From: Lophius americanus
Lineage: Eukaryota; Chordata; Actinopteri; Lophiiformes; Lophiidae
DNA: 64,000 nt
NCBI GenBank assembly: GCA_037951165.1
Contig: JBBDHG010000011.1
Coordinates: 2,755,001-2,819,000, forward strand
Direction: 5' to 3'
Part shown: positions 61,601 through 64,000 of the stretch, piece after piece
Layout of the letters: each line of letters begins with the position of its first letter
How positions within the stretch are numbered: position 1 is the first letter of the stretch
The notes under the pieces: generated by a model
What the model was told of the DNA's origin: nothing
Databases searched by the model: none
Seen by the model: only the letters and a program-made list of their open reading frames with translations
Position numbers and translations under genes: made by a program

Positions 61601-62398
61601 ATGATTTTAATTCCTGGAATGAAATCGAACATATGTCCTGCAGTGCAGTAACCATGGCAAACCGATGGTATCTATCAATATGAGGCTGTTCATTGGCAGA
61701 TGTTTCCCTTAAGGTCGGGATATTTTCTGCAGCAGCATCTTATTCATCCTAAAATTAACTTGAGTTGCGGAATATCTGCCAAACCCCCGGCAGCTGATTA
61801 TCAGATCAAGCCTACCAACAGCCATGAAATCGTGATTTCCACCATCTGCCAATATTATTTTTGTGTTTCCAACACTGGTAACCTATTAATTTAACGAAGA
61901 AAGAGGAACAAAGCTGTTTCACTTGTCAAACTGGTGACCTTCTCTAGTACTTTCATGAAAAGACAGCTTCTTTCTGTGCACATCTTAAGTTTTTAAACTA
62001 TTCTTCTGCTCTGGGAAGCCACTAGATTTGGAAACGCACACATTTCTGGACAAAACACGACTGTCCAAAACACACACACTGATGCCAGAGAGGAATAAGG
62101 AAGCTGAGTCAGCAGAACTCCAAGAGAGAAAGAATATGATTTAATAAAGAGGCACGATTGGAGCTGAACAGCTTCAGATTCAAATTTGAGACTCTACTAC
62201 TACTGCTAAACTGAGAGCAGCGTCTTTTTCAGAAGAATATTTAACCTGGTTTCCCATGAGTTTGGTCATGTGACTAATGACACTGGAGCCTGACCTCACA
62301 GCACATACTGAGGCTTTTCTGTGTTCAAGTGGACTTACACTGTGAATAACCGATGACACAGCATCTGTAATCTTCTTGGGAGCGCTGGGGTTGCTCAT
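37526..62398 (-). CDS. slc4a2: Anion exchange protein 2 (AE2), complete 22-coding-exon gene
   Basis: AE2 swaps chloride for bicarbonate across the plasma membrane and sets cell pH. Twenty-two coding exons join without a phase error into 1,223 aa (human AE2 is about 1,241). Residues 1 to about 695 are the cytosolic N-terminal domain: EEDDDGDLNRSLGVQRFQQI near 60, a poly-Glu tract, LQERRRTGNMTGAEQ, and WKETARWIKFEEDVEEET near 330, a block tied to AE2 pH sensitivity. From about 695 the membrane domain follows (GGLLGEKTEGLIGVSELI, RFVSRFTQEIFSFLISLIF, KLSVPNGFSV, SKKERMLVKGSGFHLDLLL, RQIPLAVLFGIFLYMGV). The tail begins LDADDAEP and ends MPV. AE2 rather than AE1 or AE3 is chosen from MSKAVAPGDKP and LRQIPLAVLF contexts. 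The neighbouring chemerin-like genes match human 7q36 linkage. Confidence 0.95.
38071..38244 (-). CDS. slc4a2: slc4a2 coding exon 21
   Basis: 58 codons, VRTLRMHLFTCIQ... to FTAREMAC; the last membrane spans. Phase 0/0. Confidence 0.93.
38906..39075 (-). CDS. slc4a2: slc4a2 coding exon 20
   Basis: LSIVIGNLLRQIPLAVLFGI... to HTYVRK, with the PPKYHP loop. Phase 1/0. Confidence 0.93.
39176..39429 (-). CDS. slc4a2: slc4a2 coding exon 19
   Basis: LIVSKKERMLVKGSGFHLDL... to VTGLLVAILVG; the longest exon. Phase 2/1. Confidence 0.93.
39580..39725 (-). repeat. LINE-type 3' tail in slc4a2 intron
   Basis: CTCCTCTAACCAAAGGACAATAAA-like end followed by GAATTTGAATC, resembling the 3' end of fish LINEs. 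Weak, intronic. Confidence 0.35.
39762..39928 (-). CDS. slc4a2: slc4a2 coding exon 18
   Basis: KLSVPNGFSVTSPNKRGWII... to FMETQITT. Phase 0/2. Confidence 0.93.
40067..40156 (-). CDS. slc4a2: slc4a2 coding exon 17
   Basis: 30 codons, FRRIIGDFGVPIAILIMVLV...DTYTQ. Phase 0/0. Confidence 0.93.
40627..40854 (-). CDS. slc4a2: slc4a2 coding exon 16 (glycosylated loop)
   Basis: 76 codons, IFKEHPLKRC... to FFPGR. The extracellular loop holds four N-glycosylation sequons (NST, NST, NIT, NST) within about 25 residues. Phase 0/0. Confidence 0.93.
41303..41497 (-). CDS. slc4a2: slc4a2 coding exon 15
   Basis: 65 codons, FCKANEMEYLTGRVWIGFW... to FIKLGR. Phase 0/0. Confidence 0.93.
42032..42180 (-). CDS. 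slc4a2: slc4a2 coding exon 14
   Basis: EKTEGLIGVSELI... to GPLLVFEEAFYS. Phase 1/0. Confidence 0.93.
42329..42535 (-). CDS. slc4a2: slc4a2 coding exon 13
   Basis: ALLAPQKKSDDPLERTRRPF... to AITFGGLL; linker into the first membrane span. Phase 1/1. Confidence 0.93.
42625..42835 (-). CDS. slc4a2: slc4a2 coding exon 12
   Basis: QFHEAAYLADDRQDLLNAIN... to KSLEEK. Phase 0/1. Confidence 0.93.
43262..43446 (-). CDS. slc4a2: slc4a2 coding exon 11
   Basis: SVDFLEQPTMAFVRLQEAVE... to STLMSDK. Phase 1/0. Confidence 0.93.
43580..43688 (-). CDS. slc4a2: slc4a2 coding exon 10
   Basis: QKELNVTSGMHRSKSKHELK... to ATVVLV. An alternative AG 3 nt downstream could drop the first Q. Phase 0/1. Confidence 0.9.
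43772..43973 (-). CDS. slc4a2: slc4a2 coding exon 9
   Basis: HPSDEKEHSSSFPRNISAAS... to DVEKNDIQ; His-rich stretch. Donor is the non-consensus GTCAGT. Phase 2/0. Confidence 0.9.
44006..44051. repeat. (GGA)15 repeat next to slc4a2 exon 9 acceptor
   Basis: On the minus strand this is a CCT tract 33 nt before the exon 9 acceptor, so it extends the polypyrimidine tract. Confidence 0.92.
44160..44260 (+). repeat. Retroelement 3' tail in slc4a2 intron
   Basis: CACTTTGAGATTTGATCC, then AAAGTGCATTATAAATTAAA followed by an ATT run: the typical 3' end of a fish non-LTR element. Confidence 0.55.
44890..45025 (-). CDS. slc4a2: slc4a2 coding exon 8
   Basis: AVLLDLDQKTLPGIAHQVVE... to RALLLKH. Phase 1/2. 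Confidence 0.93.
45104..45284 (-). CDS. slc4a2: slc4a2 coding exon 7
   Basis: VFVELNELTMDKNQEMQWKE... to RRTISH; includes the WKETARWIKFEE block. Phase 0/1. Confidence 0.95.
45803..45892 (-). CDS. slc4a2: Candidate slc4a2 cassette or alternative first exon
   Basis: A 90-bp open stretch between exons 6 and 7, bounded by an acceptor (GCTCCTATAG) and a GTGAGG donor, phase 0 at both ends. It would add 30 residues (PLPVVMYRSDSR... to VHMARYQK) without shifting the frame. It also contains an ATG (45877) with an in-frame TAG just before the exon, so it could instead be the first coding exon of a shortened AE2, as known for AE2c-type transcripts in mammals. It is not in the mammalian AE2 sequence I recall. 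Not counted in the 1,223 aa. Confidence 0.45.
45893..47008 (-). other. slc4a2 intron 6, distal part
   Basis: No further exon seen; short GT run near 46.04 kb. Confidence 0.5.
47009..47145 (-). CDS. slc4a2: slc4a2 coding exon 6
   Basis: HRFEDVPGVRRHLVRKSTKG... to RTPHE. Phase 1/0. Confidence 0.93.
47146..49785 (-). other. slc4a2 intron 5
   Basis: Contains the LINE fragment at 49.30-49.65 kb; otherwise no exon or gene recognised. Confidence 0.5.
49296..49650 (-). mobile_element. Non-LTR retrotransposon C-terminal fragment
   Basis: Minus frame 49320-49625 reads RLRCFGHVKKMDSGSVGRKI... then RGRPKRRFLDVVREDMQLV and RWKQMICCG, the conserved end of a common fish LINE polyprotein. 5'-truncated, in the same strand as the host gene. 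Confidence 0.8.
49786..50006 (-). CDS. slc4a2: slc4a2 coding exon 5
   Basis: KPASADTSSPTPLSGPPEHT... SRSYDLQERRRTGNMTGAEQ... to DLDGIK. Phase 2/1. Confidence 0.93.
50863..50987 (-). CDS. slc4a2: slc4a2 coding exon 4
   Basis: FFLSDEDHAVSPDKECPHLV... to TEDASSS; acidic. Phase 0/2. Confidence 0.85.
50988..52530 (-). other. slc4a2 intron 3
   Basis: No exon or recognisable repeat. Confidence 0.5.
52531..52751 (-). CDS. slc4a2: slc4a2 coding exon 3
   Basis: HRHSSHHIHRPLSKLPSEAR..., a Lys/Arg patch, then ten consecutive Glu, ending GVKDVE. Phase 1/0. Confidence 0.9.
52885..53053 (-). CDS. slc4a2: slc4a2 coding exon 2
   Basis: PEASATQLPHGALHHEEDDD... SLGVQRFQQILSPAA... to HEEDIE. Matches the AE2 N-terminal block LGVERFEEIL. 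Phase 0/1. Confidence 0.93.
53054..56172 (-). other. slc4a2 intron 1, proximal part
   Basis: No exon recognised. Contains a 14-bp hairpin at 54509-54541. Confidence 0.5.
54509..54541. repeat. 14-bp inverted repeat (hairpin)
   Basis: ATAATGCCAGATAA, loop TTCAG, TTATCTGGCATTAT. Confidence 0.9.
56173..56181 (-). CDS. slc4a2: Candidate slc4a2 alternative first coding exon (MSE)
   Basis: GCC-ATG-AGC-GAG followed by a strong GTAAGT donor, phase 0, so it can splice straight into coding exon 2. AE2 genes are known to use several promoters. The start context (GCCATGAGC) is identical to that of exon 1 at 62398. The 5' limit is unknown. Confidence 0.4.
56182..62338 (-). other. slc4a2 intron 1, distal part
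   Basis: Long intron; the only recognised content is the Tc1-like relic at 58.52-58.95 kb. Confidence 0.5.
58524..58945 (+). pseudogene. Tc1-like transposase relic with hairpins
   Basis: From about 58640 the sequence follows the 5' half of the ACCGATCAGC-type fish Tc1 family: GTAGGTGGGATATAGAAGAC, GAAAATTTTGTCCTGAAGTT, ACTGGGTCAGAACATCTC, then a transposase piece read as ISIYQNSLRKDNN and HRRATVAL. Frame broken. Its start is rearranged into nested hairpins: 14-bp stem 58524-58554 (loop CAC) and a 14-bp stem GGTGAAGTCCAAAT / ATTTGGACTTCACC near 58622-58660. Confidence 0.7.
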
Positions 62399-62513
62399 GG
62401 CTCAACAGTGGAGTCACTGCTGGAGAGGGTCTTGACAACTGGTATGGAATGGTGTGGCGGCTTTAGCCCTTCTCTTTCTCGCTGGGACTCAGACTGCTTT
62501 TGGGAAGCATAAC
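62339..62513 (-). CDS. slc4a2: slc4a2 exon 1 with start codon
   Basis: Coding part 62339-62398 (MSNPSAPKKITDAVSSVIHS), donor GTAAGT, phase 0. The exon begins after CTCCAG at 62513, so a further non-coding exon lies upstream. The 5' UTR part carries a 15-codon upstream ORF (ATG at 62510) ending before the main ATG. Confidence 0.7.
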
Positions 62514-63888
62514 CTGGAGACAGAAACAGATCGAAGGTTAGGACACCCTAGTATGATGAAGGTTTATAACATAGGTCAAATATGGCAATAAAATGCTCTA
62601 GCTGTGGGCCAATAATCCCACAATATGAGGTGCAGTCAGAAGGTATAATGACGGTGTTGTGGGCCAAAAGCTCTTGCCTTAAATACTGAAGTTTAAAATA
62701 AAGTTAAAGTACTGGGACTAAGGACATATTTGATGAGTAGTGCAGGATTTAAGGCAGATAATTAATTTTAGGACACCAGTGGGAGTATGATCCTGAACAT
62801 TCAATCACAACAAATTATTTGTGATGGAGCAATACAGTGGAATGTTTCATTACTTTTTTTTAATGTCCCCTGACCCAAATCCAAACATAGAATACATGCA
62901 CCAATTGAATAAGTCTCCTCAAATAGTAACAGGAGGTGGCAGCCATGCTAGCAACTCTATGATGCTGTAATACACACTAACATTCTGAACACATACAACA
63001 AAGTCACTAAGTGTAATGTTTAGATTGTTAGTGTCCAGACATTTGCTGATCTGTACACCTCATCTGATCACCTCATATTGCTGAAGTTTGTGGAAAAGTC
63101 AGGTTATCTGTCATAAACCAAAGTTTAAGACAAGTAAAAATGTTGCTCAGACACTGGAGGAGTAAGCAGATGGCCGCTGTGTTTATAATTCATCCTCCAG
63201 GAAAAATGGATCTGTGTGTAAAGGTTAATAATTAATTCAATAGCTTTTTAGGTATTTCAGTAGTAACCACAGTTGTAATCACAGTTGTAACCACAGTGGT
63301 AACCACAGTGGTAACCACAGTGGTAACGGAGCAACAAACAGTGTCTGGCTGAAAAAGCTTTAACACCCACAAAGTTTATGTGCTGATTTTTGCTATTCCT
63401 AACTAATGTGTTGAGCTGTCAATCAAAACATATTGTAACAACCTTTTCCGTTCAGGCAGTCTCTGTTCTGTCATGTGAGGTGTGATCTAATTAGGTAATC
63501 AACAGTTTTAGGAATTCCTGGGGCCCCTGAAGTATTTTGAGGCCCTAGACCCACTGCATATACAGAGGATATGAGAGGCTCATGACGAAGTGGAGACTGA
63601 TGAATGACAGTACACTTGAGAGGCACAAAGACAAAAGTAGCAGGAGGACATATGAAAATGTTTAAACAATGACACTCCTGTCCCTTTTTAATTTCTATGG
63701 TTCTTGATTGCAAGCAGTACAGGATTTCCTCGCCGCCATAGAAGGTCATTAACCATTATAGTCAGATAAGAACCAGATAAAAGTGCTACTGTGTGGAGGA
63801 CCCTTTGATAAGCGGCAGCACGTGCCTCGGCTAACCTCCACCTTCATCGCTTTGCAGAGATGCAAAATGTTAATGAAGAGTATACACC
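62514..63888. other. Upstream flank / further slc4a2 intron
   Basis: No exon recognised. A 12-bp tandem repeat lies at 63263-63322. Confidence 0.4.
63263..63322. repeat. 12-bp tandem repeat, 5 copies
   Basis: Unit GTAACCACAGTG with T/G and C/T variants; five consecutive copies. Confidence 0.9.
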
Positions 63889-64000
63889 GATCAGCCAAAA
63901 CATTAAAACCGCCGACCAAATATAGTGAAGGTCCTCTTTTTGCCCTAAAACAAATCTGATTCACATGGTTTTCTACCACTTTCATTTCAGAACCATCATT
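63889..64000 (-). mobile_element. Tc1-like element terminus running off the window
   Basis: Starts TACACCGATCAGCCAAAACA, continues AAAACCGCCGACCAAATATA and CCTCTTTTTGCCCTAAAAC: the 3' inverted end of the same Tc1-like family as the relics at 3.2, 28.9 and 58.6 kb. The body lies beyond the right edge. Confidence 0.65.

Noticed and set aside
63263..63322. Five regularly spaced repeats, CRISPR-like at first sight
   Set aside because: Units are 12 bp and contiguous with no spacers, in a vertebrate genome: a plain tandem repeat.

Overview
The window is nuclear DNA of a teleost fish. The evidence is vertebrate intron-exon structure, AT-rich spacers, fish-type transposon relics (Tc1-like, L2-type LINE, tRNA-derived SINEs, a possible hAT-like element) and genes recognisable as fish orthologues. 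There are no operons or bacterial features. All gene models were built by reading exons and GT/AG junctions by hand.

Layout. (1) 1-5.3 kb: the first coding exon of an nrbp2-like pseudokinase gene on the minus strand, with its promoter side at about 4.56-5.2 kb; the rest of the gene lies beyond the left edge. (2) 5.3-9.8 kb: no gene; a LINE 3' end and other relics. (3) 9.8-22.6 kb: a cluster of small B-type (mannose-binding, pufflectin-like) lectin genes. It holds one orphan exon (9.8 kb, minus), one complete gene (16.2-17.0 kb, minus) and one complete gene (21.7-22.6 kb, plus). The cluster sits in a large inverted duplication (about 11.94-14.8 kb against 18.7-21.34 kb) that carries LINE and Tc1-like relics in both arms. 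(4) 22.6-27 kb: repeats, including a SINE and a possible hAT-like element. (5) 27.4-34.4 kb: two tandem four-exon chemerin-like genes (rarres2-like; 165 and 163 aa), both minus. (6) 35.2-62.5 kb: a complete 22-exon slc4a2 (AE2 chloride/bicarbonate exchanger) gene on the minus strand. Its reading frame is intact through every junction, giving 1,223 aa. It also has a candidate 30-codon cassette or alternative first exon and a candidate alternative first exon encoding MSE. (7) 62.5-64 kb: 5' flank and a Tc1-like terminus running off the right edge.

How it fits together. RARRES2 and SLC4A2 also lie close together on human chromosome 7q36, so the right half looks like an old conserved block in which chemerin was duplicated. 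The left half is a younger, rearranged region where a mucosal-type lectin gene was copied and inverted. Its two intact copies point away from each other and share about 300 bp of promoter with a TATA box and an AP-1-like site. The genes have separate jobs (mannose binding, chemerin-type signalling, anion exchange and pH control); I see no evidence that they form one pathway.
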